This document shows positions 18,690-31,300 of a stretch of 64,000 nucleotides of DNA, one piece after another. The stretch spans positions 1 through 64,000 of the forward strand of contig NZ_FOFP01000002.1 in NCBI RefSeq assembly GCF_900110925.1, in the 5' to 3' direction. A program made the position numbers and the translations under genes. The notes below the pieces were generated by a model. The model saw only the letters and a program-made list of their open reading frames with translations, searched no databases and had not been told where the DNA came from. Every line of letters starts with the position of its first letter. Positions within the stretch are counted from its first letter, which is position 1. Origin of the DNA: Pseudomonas cuatrocienegasensis (GTDB taxonomy: Bacteria; Pseudomonadota; Gammaproteobacteria; Pseudomonadales; Pseudomonadaceae).

Positions 18690-21467
18690 TTAAACCAGTT
18701 TAGAAATCAGCTCACGTGCTTCCTGCTGCTGACCTTCGTCACCTTCACTGACCACCTCATCGAGGATGTCACGGGCACCTTCGGTGTCCCCCATATCGAT
18801 GTAGGCACGGGCCAGATCGAGTTTGGTCGCGGTTTCGTCGGTCCCGGAGAGGAAGTCGAAATCATCGTCATCATCCGCATCCAGCCCGGCCGCATAGTCG
18901 ACAGCTGGCGGCGGCGCATCGGCAGGCGAAGCATCAAGACTCTCGGACAACTGATCCAGCTCGGCGGTCACACTGTCGAGTTGTGCAGCGAAGCTGTCGG
19001 CCTTTGGAGCAGCCGGCTCATCATCACCCAGCGAGAGGTCGAAATCGGATGGCAGGTCAAACGCGTCCTCCTCGGCCAGAAGCGAAGGAGTCGGCTCGGC
19101 TGCAGCAGCCGGTGCCGGTTCATCATCAAGGCTGAGCAGGAAGTCGTCTTCCTCGGAGGTGTCACCGACACTGCTGTCAAGATCGAGGGTGAAGTCCGCC
19201 AGGTCATCGCTGAGTGCAGCATCGCCCTGTACTTCATCATCCAGGGCCAGATCGAAAGCCAGATCATCCGCTGCGGCGGCCGGAGTCGACGGAACCGACA
19301 GGTCCAGGTCCGAATCCAGGGACAAGCCATCCAGATCATCCAGCGCGGCATCCGCCGATTTCGGCTGATCGTCATCCAGATCGGATGACAGATCATCCAG
19401 ACTCAGGTCGAAACCGTCATCCAGATCAGCCGGCGCATTACCGCCCCGAGGCTCATCGAGGGTCAGATCGTCCAGACTGAAGCTATCGAGATCGTCCTGG
19501 CTGACTGCGGCAGCAGCGAAGCCTGCGCCGAGCACTGCCATGGCCGGGTAGCGCGCCTTGAGCTGATCGACATCCGCCGCAGCACCACCAATTTCACGCA
19601 GCTCATTTTCTTGCCGGGCAAAACCTTCACGGTCGCCCAGCTCGGCATGCACTTCCATCAGTTTCAAACGCAGGTCCGCACGATGCGGCTCGTCGTTGAT
19701 GGCGTTCTGCAGCAACTCGGCAGCCTGGTTGAAACGACCGTAGGCAATATAGATATCCGCCTCGCCCAGGGCATCGCCGGTTTGCGCTGTAACAGGCGCC
19801 TCACTCGACGGCTCGCTGCCCAGGTCATCACTCATACCCTCGAAACTGTCTGCTGGCAGTTCCAGGTCACTGTCATAGGGCGACGCATCACTGCCAGCAA
19901 GTTGGCGATCTTCGTGTGCTTCAGCTTCTTTCATGGCATTGCGGCGTGACACCATCATCAACGCGATAAGCAACGCCAACAGGGCAATACCACCGCCAAT
20001 GCCAAGCAACATGGGGTTGGCAAACAGATCGTCGAGCATACCGCGCTCAGCAACCGGCTCGACTGGAGCGGCGGGCTTGGGCGGAACAACCGGATTAGCA
20101 GGCGCTGGCTCGGCAGGTTCTGCCTGTGCGGCAGGTGGTGTCGCAGCATCGGCTGGTGCCGGCGAAGCAGCCTCAGGCTCGGCGTAATTGTAATCCGGCT
20201 GCGCCTGCGGTTCTGCTTGCGGCGCCGCGGGGTCAGCAGGCATAGCAGCTTCAGGCTGAGCTTCAGCCGGCGCGGCAGGAGCCGCAGGTGCTTCAGCAGC
20301 ACCTGCTGGCTCAGCGGTGCTGCCTGGCTGAGCCAGATCAGCCTGCAGCTTGGCGAGCTGATCATCCTTGAGCTGGATCAGGCGCTGCAGCTTATCAAGC
20401 TGCCCTTCCAGGTCACCGAGACGGCTCTTGAGTTCGTCATTCTCCCGACGCGTAGAATCCAGGCTCTCCTGAGTGACCGCCAGCTTATCGCTAAGGGCTT
20501 TGCTGCCAGCAGCACCGGTATCGCTACCACGAGTGGCGTCACCACTGTCGGCAGCCAGCAACTTGAGGCTGTCCTGAGTCTGAGCCTGAGCAGGAGCGGC
20601 CCCTGCTGCACTGCGGCGGGTAGCATCGAGCTGCCGAGCACTGGCCCCTACGGCACGACGCTCACGCCAGGCGGCGTTCTGCTCCGCAACTTGCGCCAGT
20701 GCCTCGCGCTGAGTGCGAGCAGTGATCTGTTCGCCCTCAGGCAGACGCAGCACCTGGCCGCTCTTCATCCGATTGATATTGCCGTCAATAAAGGCGCCCG
20801 GATTAAGGTCCTGAATCGCCAGCATGGTCTGGTGCACGCTGCCATTACCGCGCGCACGCTGGGCAATTTCCCAGAGTGTGTCGTTCGCAGTGGTCCGGTA
20901 TTCGCCACCGGGCGCAGCGCTACGGGCTACTGGCGCCGCAGACGGTGCCGGCGCGCTTACAGGCGCACGACTCGCGGCAGGTGCAACCGGTGCAGAGACC
21001 GGCGCGCGCGGCGCAGGGGCAGCCACGGGCAACTGCGGCGCAGCAGCTGCTGCGGTCTGCGGGGAATACAACGGTGGATCGAGTAACAGGGTGTATTCAC
21101 GCAGCAGGCGACCATTGGGCCAGAGCACTTCAACGAGAAAGTTCAAATAAGGTTCACGCACCGGCTTGCTGGACGTCACGCGAATAACGCTTTTGCCATT
21201 GGCCTTGATAATCGGTGTGAACTTGAGATCGGTCAGGAAATACTGACGGTCAACGCCCGCCTTGTTGAACTCATCCGGAGACGCCAGGTTAGGCAGCACT
21301 TCGTTGGTGGCAAGGTCACGAACCTCGAGCAACTCGATCTCCGCCACCAAGGGCTGGTTGAGAGCCGATTGCAAGGTAACCTCACCCAGCCCCAGCGCAT
21401 GCGCCATGCCGGACGACAGCGCCGAAGCGGCGGCGATTGCCAGCACCAGTTTGCGAACCCGAACCAT
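18690..21467 (-). CDS. fimV: FimV family polar-localization protein
   Basis: 925 residues from the ATG giving MVRVRKLVLAI; the reading frame upstream is AT-rich and lacks a signal. A signal peptide ends at AHA (about 23). The conserved periplasmic FimV domain is next (GLGEVTLQSALNQPLVAEIEL). A LysM domain with TLWEIAQRARGNGSVHQTML and LNPGAFIDGNIN follows at about 190-245, then a coiled coil, Ala/Pro/Glu linkers and one membrane span (LGIGGGIALLALLIALMMV). A very acidic cytoplasmic part ends in TPR-like repeats and the conserved tail LDLARAYIDMGDTEGARDIL. It is a pole-organising hub for type IV pili and cAMP signalling in Pseudomonas. Confidence 0.95.
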   Translation of the reverse strand: MVRVRKLVLAIAAASALSSGMAHALGLGEVTLQSALNQPLVAEIELLEVRDLATNEVLPNLASPDEFNKAGVDRQYFLTDLKFTPIIKANGKSVIRVTSSKPVREPYLNFLVEVLWPNGRLLREYTLLLDPPLYSPQTAAAAAPQLPVAAPAPRAPVSAPVAPAASRAPVSAPAPSAAPVARSAAPGGEYRTTANDTLWEIAQRARGNGSVHQTMLAIQDLNPGAFIDGNINRMKSGQVLRLPEGEQITARTQREALAQVAEQNAAWRERRAVGASARQLDATRRSAAGAAPAQAQTQDSLKLLAADSGDATRGSDTGAAGSKALSDKLAVTQESLDSTRRENDELKSRLGDLEGQLDKLQRLIQLKDDQLAKLQADLAQPGSTAEPAGAAEAPAAPAAPAEAQPEAAMPADPAAPQAEPQAQPDYNYAEPEAASPAPADAATPPAAQAEPAEPAPANPVVPPKPAAPVEPVAERGMLDDLFANPMLLGIGGGIALLALLIALMMVSRRNAMKEAEAHEDRQLAGSDASPYDSDLELPADSFEGMSDDLGSEPSSEAPVTAQTGDALGEADIYIAYGRFNQAAELLQNAINDEPHRADLRLKLMEVHAELGDREGFARQENELREIGGAAADVDQLKARYPAMAVLGAGFAAAAVSQDDLDSFSLDDLTLDEPRGGNAPADLDDGFDLSLDDLSSDLDDDQPKSADAALDDLDGLSLDSDLDLSVPSTPAAAADDLAFDLALDDEVQGDAALSDDLADFTLDLDSSVGDTSEEDDFLLSLDDEPAPAAAAEPTPSLLAEEDAFDLPSDFDLSLGDDEPAAPKADSFAAQLDSVTAELDQLSESLDASPADAPPPAVDYAAGLDADDDDDFDFLSGTDETATKLDLARAYIDMGDTEGARDILDEVVSEGDEGQQQEARELISKLV

Positions 21468-21619
21468 AGCGTTATCCCTTGTTTTATCTTTTCTCGAACA
21501 GCGAGAGGGGCCTATTGTTCGCTGCCTGTCTCCGTCCTCGGACGGCTCCCCATTCAGCAAACAACTCAGCCAGTATTGACAAGCTCGAAAGATTCTTCAA
21601 ATTTCTAGGTAAGTATCTT

Positions 21620-22630
21620 TTACAGATAGTGTTTTATCAATAACTCAGCCAATTGCACAGCATTCAGCGCCGCGCCTTTTCTCACGTTATCAGACGTAAT
21701 CCACAAATTGAGCTCTGTAGGATCATCAATACCGCCGCGTACCCGGCCAACATAGGGCACATCTTGGCCGACTGCATCGCCGACAACCGTGGGGAAATCC
21801 TTCGGTTCTACATATTCCAAAACCGTGGAAGAGGCCAGATGAGCTAACACTGCCTCCATATTCACAGGACCGGCTGCCTGCAGCGAAACACTGATGCTAT
21901 CGCCAAAGAATACCGGCGCCTGCAAACAGGTGGTCGATACCGGCAGATCGGGCAGCGCCAGCAGTTGCTTGAGCTCCTCCCCCACGCGCCGCTCCAGCAC
22001 ACCATGGCCCTGCTCATCGGGCGCATCGACCTGGGCCAGCAGGTTGAAGGCCATCTGCTGTTCGAACAGACGCGGTTCAAGCGGCCGCCCATTAAGCAGC
22101 TCTGCGGTCTGCCGGGCCAGCTCGGCAACGCCTTCACGACCACGACTGGAGACGGCCAGACAGGCGGTAACGGTCAAGCGCCGAACCTCCACCTGCTCAC
22201 GCAATGCTGCGAGAACAATGGCGACGGCAACGGCCGGCGCACAAGGGCTACTCAATTGATAAGGGGCAACCAACCCGTCGAGTACACTCGCATTGACCTC
22301 GGGCACCACCCGCGGCGCCTGTGTCGATGGCAAGGCACCGCTGAGGTCGATGACCTGGCAACCGGCCGCCAGGGCCTTGTCGATATGCGCCAGGGTCACG
22401 CTGGGATGGGCGGCGAAAAACACCAGACGCACCCGGGAAAAGTCGAACCCCTCAACGGCGGCGACGCGCAGGTTACGCTCTTTGAACGACAGCGTGCGCC
22501 CAGCGGATTCAGCGCCGGCCAGCACGTGTAGCTCGCCAACAGGAAATTCGCGCTCATCGAGCACCTGCACCAGGGTTTCGCCCACACTGCCGGTGGCGCC
22601 AATTATTGCGAGATCAAAACGGGGAGTCAT
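21620..22630 (-). CDS. Aspartate-semialdehyde dehydrogenase-like protein (Usg type)
   Basis: 336 residues from the ATG giving MTPRFDLAIIGATGSVGETL. Fold motifs are the NAD(P) loop GATGSVGE, VFFAAHPSV and DLSGALP, with the Cys in SSPCAPAVAV at the expected active-site position. The segment usually read as P-V-F-x-G-H-S is APVFFGDS here, so the general-base His appears to be Asp. The next gene is a full asd with intact His (AMRCHSQ). It is therefore likely an enzymatically altered paralogue, as described for the E. coli Usg protein, and its role is not known. Confidence 0.85.
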   Translation of the reverse strand: MTPRFDLAIIGATGSVGETLVQVLDEREFPVGELHVLAGAESAGRTLSFKERNLRVAAVEGFDFSRVRLVFFAAHPSVTLAHIDKALAAGCQVIDLSGALPSTQAPRVVPEVNASVLDGLVAPYQLSSPCAPAVAVAIVLAALREQVEVRRLTVTACLAVSSRGREGVAELARQTAELLNGRPLEPRLFEQQMAFNLLAQVDAPDEQGHGVLERRVGEELKQLLALPDLPVSTTCLQAPVFFGDSISVSLQAAGPVNMEAVLAHLASSTVLEYVEPKDFPTVVGDAVGQDVPYVGRVRGGIDDPTELNLWITSDNVRKGAALNAVQLAELLIKHYL

Positions 22631-22767
22631 GGGGACTTCATTTAGCAAGGAACCAGCTGTGCACTGTATAGAGCACGCCCCCAAATGCAAAGGAGCGGGG
22701 GCGTCGAGCAATGGTCAAACCACTCCTCGACACCACCCACCCCTGAGCAAGGCGCCTAGCCGATCAT

Positions 22768-23880
22768 TTAACGCTCCAGCAGGATCCGCAGCATGCGCCG
22801 CAGCGGCTCGGCCGCACCCCATAGCAACTGGTCACCCACGGTGAACGCACCGAGGTACTGCGAGCCCATATTGAGTTTGCGCAGACGCCCGACCGGTACG
22901 CTCAGGGTCCCCGTCACAGCCGTCGGACCCAGCTCGCGGATGCTCGCTTCACGCTGGTTCGGCACCAGCTTGACCCAGGGGTTGTGCTGGCTGATCAAGC
23001 CTTCGATGTCCGACAGCGGCACATCCTTGTTCAGCTTGATGGTCAGCGCCTGGCTGTGGCAGCGCATGGCGCCGATGCGCACGCACAGGCCGTCGACCGG
23101 GATCGGGTTCTTGAAGCGGCCGAGGATCTTGTTGGTTTCCGCCTGCCCTTTCCACTCTTCACGGCTCTGGCCGTTCGGCAGTTCCTTGTCGATATAAGGA
23201 ATCAGGCTGCCAGCCAGGGGCACGCCGAAGTTGTCGACTGGGAACGACTCACCGCGCATGGCTTCGGCTACTTTGCGGTCGATATCCAGAATGGCGCTGG
23301 CCGGGTCAGCCAGTTCATCGGCTACCGAGGCGTTGATCGCGCCCATCTGCTTGATCAGCTCGCGCATGTTCTGCGCGCCGGCACCAGAAGCCGCCTGATA
23401 GGTCATGGCACTCATCCACTCGACCAGACCAGCCTCGTACAGACCGCCCAGGGCCATCAGCATCAGGCTGACGGTGCAGTTGCCGCCGATATAGTTCTTG
23501 GTGCCGGCATCGAGCTGCTGATCGATCACCTTGCGGTTGACCGGATCAAGCACGATGACCGAGCTGTCGTCCATGCGCAGCGACGAGGCGGCGTCGATCC
23601 AGTAACCCTGCCAGCCGGCTTCGCGCAGCTTGGGGAAGACTTCGCTGGTGTAGTCGCCACCTTGGCAGGTGAGAATAACGTCCAGGCTTTTCAGCTCGTC
23701 AATGCTGTAGGCGTCCTTCAAAGGCGCCGTTTCCTTGCCAATCGCAGGGCCTTGGCCGCCAACATTGGAGGTGGTGAAGAACACCGGCTCGATCAAGTCG
23801 AAGTCCTGCTCTTCCAGCATGCGTTGCATCAGCACGGAACCGACCATGCCGCGCCAACCGATCAGACCTACACGTTTCAT
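22768..23880 (-). CDS. asd: Aspartate-semialdehyde dehydrogenase
   Basis: 370 residues from the ATG giving [15 protein letters not shown]. It is the Gram-negative type Asd: the active-site Cys in [17 protein letters not shown], the base His in [14 protein letters not shown], and [13 protein letters not shown]. It reduces aspartyl phosphate to aspartate semialdehyde, feeding Lys/DAP, Thr and Met synthesis. It sits between leuB upstream and the asd-like paralogue downstream, same strand. Confidence 0.97.
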   Translation of the reverse strand: MKRVGLIGWRGMVGSVLMQRMLEEQDFDLIEPVFFTTSNVGGQGPAIGKETAPLKDAYSIDELKSLDVILTCQGGDYTSEVFPKLREAGWQGYWIDAASSLRMDDSSVIVLDPVNRKVIDQQLDAGTKNYIGGNCTVSLMLMALGGLYEAGLVEWMSAMTYQAASGAGAQNMRELIKQMGAINASVADELADPASAILDIDRKVAEAMRGESFPVDNFGVPLAGSLIPYIDKELPNGQSREEWKGQAETNKILGRFKNPIPVDGLCVRIGAMRCHSQALTIKLNKDVPLSDIEGLISQHNPWVKLVPNQREASIRELGPTAVTGTLSVPVGRLRKLNMGSQYLGAFTVGDQLLWGAAEPLRRMLRILLER

Positions 23881-23934
23881 AACCACTACACCTATATAAG
23901 CTGACCGCCGGAACCCTCCGGCGGGCCAAGAAGA

Positions 23935-25017
<1,083 letters not shown>

Positions 25018-25033
25018 TGCATCCTCATCAAAC

Positions 25034-25110
25034 CGTAGGGTGCGCCGTGCGCACCAATTAAATAGTGAGTCGTTCGGTGCGCACAGCCTAGGCGGGCCCG
25101 CACACCCTAC
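25034..25110. repeat. Palindromic GTAGGGTGCGC intergenic repeat
   Basis: Begins cgtagggtgcgc and ends with caccctac, with internal tgcgcacc/ggtgcgca arms. It is the same type as the repeat at 49008-49071. The leuD stop (TAG read from 25109-25107) lies inside its edge, so the element forms the 3' end of leuD and the leuD-leuB spacer. Likely a REP-like or small non-autonomous element that can fold in the mRNA. Confidence 0.65.
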
Positions 25111-25754
25111 TTGATTGCGCCGAACAGCCAGGGGCTGCGCTGCTGATAGGTGGTTTCAAAGGTCTTGATCGCGTCGCTGTCCTGCAGGGTCAGGCCGATA
25201 TCGTCCAGGCCATTGAGCAGGCAGTGCTTGCGGAAAGCATCGACCTCGAAGCTGTACTGCACGCCATCCGGGCGGGTCACGGTTTGCCCGGCCAGGTCGA
25301 CAGTCAGCTGGTAGCCAACCGTGGCTTCGGCCTGCTGAAACAGCGCATCGACCTCGTCTTCGTTGAGGATGATCGGCAGCAGACCATTCTTGAAGCTGTT
25401 GTTGAAGAAGATATCGGCAAAGCTCGGCGCGATGATCGTACGAAAACCGTACTCCTCAAGCGCCCAGGGCGCGTGCTCGCGGGATGAACCACAACCGAAG
25501 TTTTCCCGCGCCAGCAGCACGCTGGCGCCCTGATAACGCGGGAAGTTGAGTACGAAGTCCTGGTTCACCGGACGCTTGGAGTTGTCCTGATTGGGCTGGC
25601 CGACATCATGGTAGCGCCACTCATCGAACAGGTTCGGGCCAAAGCCGGTGCGCTTGATCGACTTCAAGAACTGCTTGGGGATGATCTGGTCCGTGTCGAC
25701 GTTGGCCCGATCCAGTGGAGCGACCAGGCCGGTGTGTTGAGTAAAGGCTTTCAT
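25107..25754 (-). CDS. leuD: 3-isopropylmalate dehydratase small subunit LeuD
   Basis: 215 residues. Typical Leu[29 protein letters not shown], then [20 protein letters not shown] (written [16 protein letters not shown] here) and [16 protein letters not shown]. With LeuC it isomerises 2- to 3-isopropylmalate. It starts 10 nt after the leuC stop. Its own stop codon lies at the edge of the palindromic repeat. Confidence 0.97.
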   Translation of the reverse strand: MKAFTQHTGLVAPLDRANVDTDQIIPKQFLKSIKRTGFGPNLFDEWRYHDVGQPNQDNSKRPVNQDFVLNFPRYQGASVLLARENFGCGSSREHAPWALEEYGFRTIIAPSFADIFFNNSFKNGLLPIILNEDEVDALFQQAEATVGYQLTVDLAGQTVTRPDGVQYSFEVDAFRKHCLLNGLDDIGLTLQDSDAIKTFETTYQQRSPWLFGAIK

Positions 25755-25764
25755 CGTCAGCTCC

Positions 25765-27192
25765 TTAGGCCTGGATCAATTCGCGCACATCGATAAAGCG
25801 ACCGGTCACCGCCGCGGCGGCGGCCATCGCCGGGCTGACCAGGTGAGTACGCCCACCGGCGCCCTGGCGGCCCTCGAAGTTGCGGTTGGAGGTGGAGGCG
25901 CAATGCTCGCCACTGCCGAGTTTGTCCGGGTTCATCGCCAGGCACATGGAGCAGCCCGGCTCGCGCCATTCAAAACCGGCTTCAATAAAGATGTGGTGCA
26001 AACCTTCTTTCTCCGCCTGGGCTTTGACCAAGCCGGAGCCCGGCACCACCATTGCCTGCTTGATGGTGCTGGCGACCTTGCGGCCCTTGGCCACTTCAGC
26101 GGCGGCGCGCAAATCTTCGATGCGCGAGTTGGTGCAGGAGCCGATAAATACCCGATCCAGCTGGATATCGGTGATCGCCTGATTGGCCTGCAAGCCCATG
26201 TATTTCAGGGCGCGGGTAATCGAATCCTTCTTCACCGGGTCGTTTTCGGCGGCCGGATCCGGCACATTCTGGTCAACCGCCAGAACCATTTCAGGCGAAG
26301 TGCCCCAGCTAACCTGCGGCTTGATGTCTTCGGCGCGCAGCTCAACCACGGTGTCGAAATGCGCATCGGCGTCGGACACCAGATCTTGCCACTGCGCCAC
26401 AGCCTTGGCCCAATCTGCGCCCTTGGGTGCGAACGGGCGGCCTTCGACGTAGGCGATGGTTTTCTCATCTACCGCCACCAGGCCAACACGGGCACCGGCT
26501 TCGATGGACATGTTGCAGATGGTCATGCGCCCTTCCAGGGACAGTTCGCGGATCGCACTACCGGCGAACTCCAACGCGTGACCGTTGCCACCGGCAGTAC
26601 CGATCTTGCCAATTATCGCAAGGACGATGTCCTTGGCTGTGACGCCGAACGGCAGCTTGCCTTCAACACGCACTTGCATGTTCTTCATTTTCTTCGCCAC
26701 CAGACACTGGGTGGCGAGCACGTGCTCGACCTCCGAGGTGCCGATGCCATGGGCCAGCGCACCGAATGCACCATGGGTCGAAGTGTGCGAATCGCCGCAG
26801 ACCACGGTCATGCCCGGCAGGGTGGCGCCCTGCTCCGGGCCGACGACGTGGACGATGCCCTGGCGGATATCGTTCATCTTGAACTCAAGGATGCCGAAGT
26901 CATCGCAGTTCTCGTCCAGGGTTTGCACCTGAATGCGCGACACTTCATCGGCGATGGCTTCCAGGCCACCCTGACGCTCGGCCTTGGTGGTCGGCACGTT
27001 GTGATCCGGGGTGGCGATGTTGGCGTCGATGCGCCAAGGCTTGCGACCCGCCAGGCGCAGCCCTTCGAAAGCCTGGGGCGAGGTCACTTCGTGAAGGATA
27101 TGCCGGTCGATGTAGATCAGCGACGAGCCATCGTCGCGGCGCTTCACTTCGTGCATTTCCCAGAGCTTGTCGTACAGCGTTTTGCCGGCCAT
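25765..27192 (-). CDS. leuC: 3-isopropylmalate dehydratase large subunit LeuC
   Basis: 475 residues. Aconitase-type 4Fe-4S ligands are visible: the Cys in [14 protein letters not shown] and the CxxC in [15 protein letters not shown]. Also [21 protein letters not shown] and [19 protein letters not shown]. It is the first gene of the leuC-leuD-leuB run and diverges from a lysR gene 158 nt away. Confidence 0.97.
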   Translation of the reverse strand: MAGKTLYDKLWEMHEVKRRDDGSSLIYIDRHILHEVTSPQAFEGLRLAGRKPWRIDANIATPDHNVPTTKAERQGGLEAIADEVSRIQVQTLDENCDDFGILEFKMNDIRQGIVHVVGPEQGATLPGMTVVCGDSHTSTHGAFGALAHGIGTSEVEHVLATQCLVAKKMKNMQVRVEGKLPFGVTAKDIVLAIIGKIGTAGGNGHALEFAGSAIRELSLEGRMTICNMSIEAGARVGLVAVDEKTIAYVEGRPFAPKGADWAKAVAQWQDLVSDADAHFDTVVELRAEDIKPQVSWGTSPEMVLAVDQNVPDPAAENDPVKKDSITRALKYMGLQANQAITDIQLDRVFIGSCTNSRIEDLRAAAEVAKGRKVASTIKQAMVVPGSGLVKAQAEKEGLHHIFIEAGFEWREPGCSMCLAMNPDKLGSGEHCASTSNRNFEGRQGAGGRTHLVSPAMAAAAAVTGRFIDVRELIQA

Positions 27193-27350
27193 CAGCGGGT
27201 CCTCATCAGCGTATTTCTATGCCTGGGCGAATAGCCCTTTGGCTTATGGGGTAATCCTATGGGTGCTAGTGAAATTACTCAAATTCATATTTTTTATTCA
27301 AAGGATTCCTGGTAGGAATAGAGCACCTTCATCACAGCGCGCACTCGACC

Positions 27351-28256
27351 ATGGACCTCGCCACACTCAAAGCCTTTATCGCCATCGCCGAGCTGGGCAG
27401 TTTTTCCGAGGCAGCTGAACGTCTGCACCTGACCCAGCCGGCCGTCAGCAAACGCATCGCCAGCCTGGAGCAGCAACTTGATGTGCGCCTGTTCGACCGC
27501 CTGGGCCGCGAGGTGGGCTTGACCGAGGCCGGCCGCGCCCTGCAGCCGCGGGCTTACCAGATTCTCAATGTGCTCGATGATACGCGCCGTGCACTGACCA
27601 ACCTGAATGGCGAGATCAGCGGTCGCCTGACATTGGCCACCAGCCACCATATTGGCCTGCACCGCTTGCCACCGTTGCTGCGCGCCTTCACCCGGGCGCA
27701 CCCGCAAGTGGCGCTGGATATCCAGTTCCTCGACTCCGAGGTGGCTTATGAAGAAGTCCTGCATGGCCGCGCCGAGCTGGCGGTGATCACCTTGGCTCCG
27801 GAAACCCGCGAGCCGGTGCATGCGGTGGCCGTGTGGGACGACCCCCTGGATTTCGTCGCTGCCCCCGAACATCCGCTGGCCCGCGCCGCCTCGATCAGCC
27901 TGGCCGATGTCGCCCAACACCCGGCCGTATTTCCCGGTGGCAACACCTTCACCCACCATATCGTTCGGCGCCTGTTCGAGGCTCAGGGCCTGAGCCCGAA
28001 TATCGCCATGAGCACCAATTACCTGGAGACCATCAAGATGATGGTTTCCATTGGCCTGGCCTGGAGTGTGCTGCCGCGCACCATGCTCGATGAACAAGTC
28101 GCGCGTCTGCCTCTACCCGGCATCCAGTTGCGGCGGCAACTGGGCTACATTTCGCATACCGAGCGAACCCTGTCGAATGCAGCTCGCGCATTTATGCGCT
28201 TGCTCGATGAGCATGCCGATTGTCTTGCACAGGCGCCGACACCGGGGCTAACGTGA
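27351..28256 (+). CDS. LysR-family transcriptional regulator beside leuC
   Basis: 301 residues. The N-terminal winged helix-turn-helix is clear: MDLATLKAFIAIAELGSFSEAAERLHLTQPAVSKRIASLEQQL. The C-terminal part is a periplasmic-binding-like effector domain. It diverges from leuC across 158 nt, the standard layout for a LysR regulator of its neighbour, though the regulated gene is not proven. The AT-rich centre of that gap (ttcatattttttattcaaagg) could hold both promoters. Confidence 0.9.
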   Translation: MDLATLKAFIAIAELGSFSEAAERLHLTQPAVSKRIASLEQQLDVRLFDRLGREVGLTEAGRALQPRAYQILNVLDDTRRALTNLNGEISGRLTLATSHHIGLHRLPPLLRAFTRAHPQVALDIQFLDSEVAYEEVLHGRAELAVITLAPETREPVHAVAVWDDPLDFVAAPEHPLARAASISLADVAQHPAVFPGGNTFTHHIVRRLFEAQGLSPNIAMSTNYLETIKMMVSIGLAWSVLPRTMLDEQVARLPLPGIQLRRQLGYISHTERTLSNAARAFMRLLDEHADCLAQAPTPGLT

Positions 28257-28345
28257 GGCCATAACGATAAGAAAGGCCCCCACGATGCATGCACACTTTC
28301 CCTATGCCCGGGTTCGACAGCCACTGCGCGCAGAAAGGTATGGCC

Positions 28346-31300
28346 ATGGCCAATTCCAGTGACACCCCACCACTGCCCCATATTCCCGCGCTCGACCCTG
28401 CGGCATTCGAGCAAAGCTGGGGGGACGCCCCTCGCCTGCTGGCGGCGCTCAATGGCGCCCACCTGGGCGCCTGGTTCTGGGATGTGGACAGCGGCCGGGT
28501 AAGCTGGTCCCGTGGCGCGCAGGCGCTTTTCGGGCTGGATGCTGCACAGCCGCTGACCGAGACGGTCGATTATATCGCCCTTATTCCGGAAGACGAGCGC
28601 ACCGAAGTCCTGGAGAAATTCCAGGCAGTGCTGCGGGGTGAACCCACGCCAATTCCCCTGCAGCATCGCATTCGCTGGCCCGACGGTAGCCTGCATTGGC
28701 TGGAAATCAGCGGCAGCCTGCAAACGATGCAAGACGGCAAGGCGCAGATGTTCGGGGTAATCCGCGACATCACCGCACAGCAAGAACGCGCCCAGGCGCT
28801 GCAGAACTCCGAGCAACGCTTTGCTGACCTGTTCAATCTGAGCCCCGACGTGATGCTTCTGGTGAAGTACGACTCCGGGGTTATCGTTGAGGCCAACCGT
28901 AACTTCAGCAGCACATTTGGCTGGTCGACCCAAGAGGTCCTCGGTCGCACCACGCTGGAGCTGGATATCTGGGTGCATACGTCACAGCGTGACCAGTTAC
29001 GACGAACCATTCTCGACAGCGCAGAACCCGTACTGCAGGAAGTGCAACTGCGCGCCAAAGACCAGCGCGTGCTGGACGGGGTAATGTCCAGCCAATACAT
29101 CACCCTCGATGGCCAGGGCCATATTCTCAGCTCGTTTCTCGACACCACTGAGCGTAAGCGCGCCGAAGAAGCCCTGCGCATCAGTGAGGAAAAATTCTGC
29201 CAGGCGTTCAAGCATACTCCCGATGCAGTGGTGATCACGGAAAAGGCCACGGGGCGCTTCATCGAGATCAACGCCGGTTTCGAGCGACAATTCGGTTGGA
29301 GCAGCGCCGAAACACTGGGCCGCACATCCCTGGAAATGGGCTTATGGACGGACCCTGGCGACCGCCTGCGCATGCTCGACGCCATCGACCGAGACGCTCT
29401 GGACGCGCTCGAAGTGCGCATGTTCAGGCGCGATGGCAGCCTGAGCAGCAACCTTATGGCAGGGGGTGAGATCGAACTGGACGGGCGCACTTGCCTGGTC
29501 CTGACGGTACGCGACATCACCCGTCAGCGCGCTCAGGAGCGCGCTCTACAGGAGAGCCAGGAGCGCCTCACCCTGGCCCTGGAGTCCGCCGACCTGGGCA
29601 CCTGGGAATGGCATATCCCCAGCGATCAACTATTCGCCTCAGCGCGCGCCTCGTGCCTGCACGGCTTGGCCCAAACGCCCTATAACGGCGACTTTCGAAC
29701 CTTCTTCGCCAATGTACCCATGGCCGATCGGCACGCCCTGCGCCAAGCCTACGACGAGTTGGTTCAGGGGGTTCGCCAGGATTACCAGGTGACCTACCGC
29801 ACGCTGGATAACGAGCAGCACAGCCATTACTTGGAAAGCACGGCCAAACTGTATTGCGATGGCCAGGGCCAGCCTTTGCGCATGGCCGGCATTCTTACCG
29901 ACATCACCGAGAGAGTGATTCGTCAGCAGCGTCTGAAGGACTCCGAAGAGAAGTTCATCACCCTGTTCCAGGCCAGCCCCGACCCAATTGCCGTTACCAC
30001 TATCGATCAGGGCCAAATCCTGGAAATCAACCCGAGCTTCACCCAGGCCTTTGGCTGGCAACCTGCCGAGGCGATCGGGCGTAGCGTGCTGGACCTGAAT
30101 TTCTGGGCAGACTTGCAGCAGCGCCCTGCACTCTACGCAAAATTCAAAGCCTGCCAGGGGCTCGACAATGAAGTGGCAGAATTTCGTGATCGCCAGGGTC
30201 GCACCTTTACCTGCGTGGTGTCCTGTCGACCGATCGAGGTCGCGGGCCAATCGTGCATTCTGACCACCTTTCGCGATATCACTGAGCGCCAACGAGCGGA
30301 GGCAGCGCTCAAGGCCAGTCAGGAGAAATTCTTCAAGGCCTTTCAGTCCAGCCCGGACGCCATCACCATTACCGAGCGTGATACCGGCCACTACCTGGAG
30401 GTCAACGAAGGCTTCACGCGACTGACCGGCTACTGCGCCGATGAAGTGCTCGGACGGACAGTCCACGAGTTGAATATCTGGGCCGATCCAAACCAACGCC
30501 AGTTGATCCTCGACACCCTGCAACGCGACGGCCGTGTCCATCACTTGGAAGTTATGGGCCGTGACCGTCATGGCGGTCTCCTGCACGTCGAGGTCTCGGT
30601 GGAGCAGATCGAACTCGACAACCAGGCCTGCCTGCTGCTGACCGCACGGGATATCAGCGCACTCAAGGCTGCCCAGGCTCAGGTGCAACATCTGGCCTAT
30701 CACGATTCACTGACCAACCTGCCCAACCGCGCCCTGCTGATGGACCGCCTGACCCAGCAGATCTCCCTGCTCAAGCGTCATGAACTGCGCGGTGCCCTGC
30801 TATTTCTGGACCTGGACCATTTCAAACACATCAACGACTCGCTGGGTCATCCGGTCGGCGATGCCGTGCTCAAGCTGGTCACCGCACGCCTGGAAGCCAG
30901 CGTTCGCCTGGAAGACACGGTGGCCCGCCTGGGCGGCGATGAGTTCGTGGTGCTGCTCTCCGGCCTGGAAGGCCGGCGGGCCGATGTCACCCGCCAGGCC
31001 CGCAGCGTCGCGGAAAAACTGCGCAAGCTGCTGGCCGAACCCATGCTGTTTGACGGTCATCGCCTACAAGTGACGCCCAGCATCGGTATTGCCCTGATCC
31101 CCGACCACGGCGCCACTCCGGCCGACCTGCTCAAGCGCGCCGACATCGCGCTCTACCGCGCCAAGGACTCAGGCCGCAATACCATCGAGGTCTTTCGCAG
31201 CACCATGCAGGAAGCGGCCAGCGAACGCTTGCGCCTGGAGAACGACCTGCGTCTAGCCCTGGCCCGCGGTGAGTTCGAGCTGTATTTCCAGCCCCAGGTT

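Noticed and set aside
22676..22709. Inverted repeat gccccc/gggggc between asd and its paralogue as a terminator
   Set aside because: No T-run on either strand and a long loop; evidence too weak.
25843..27234. 463-codon frame antisense to leuC
   Set aside because: Shadow of leuC; leuC has complete cluster ligands and length.
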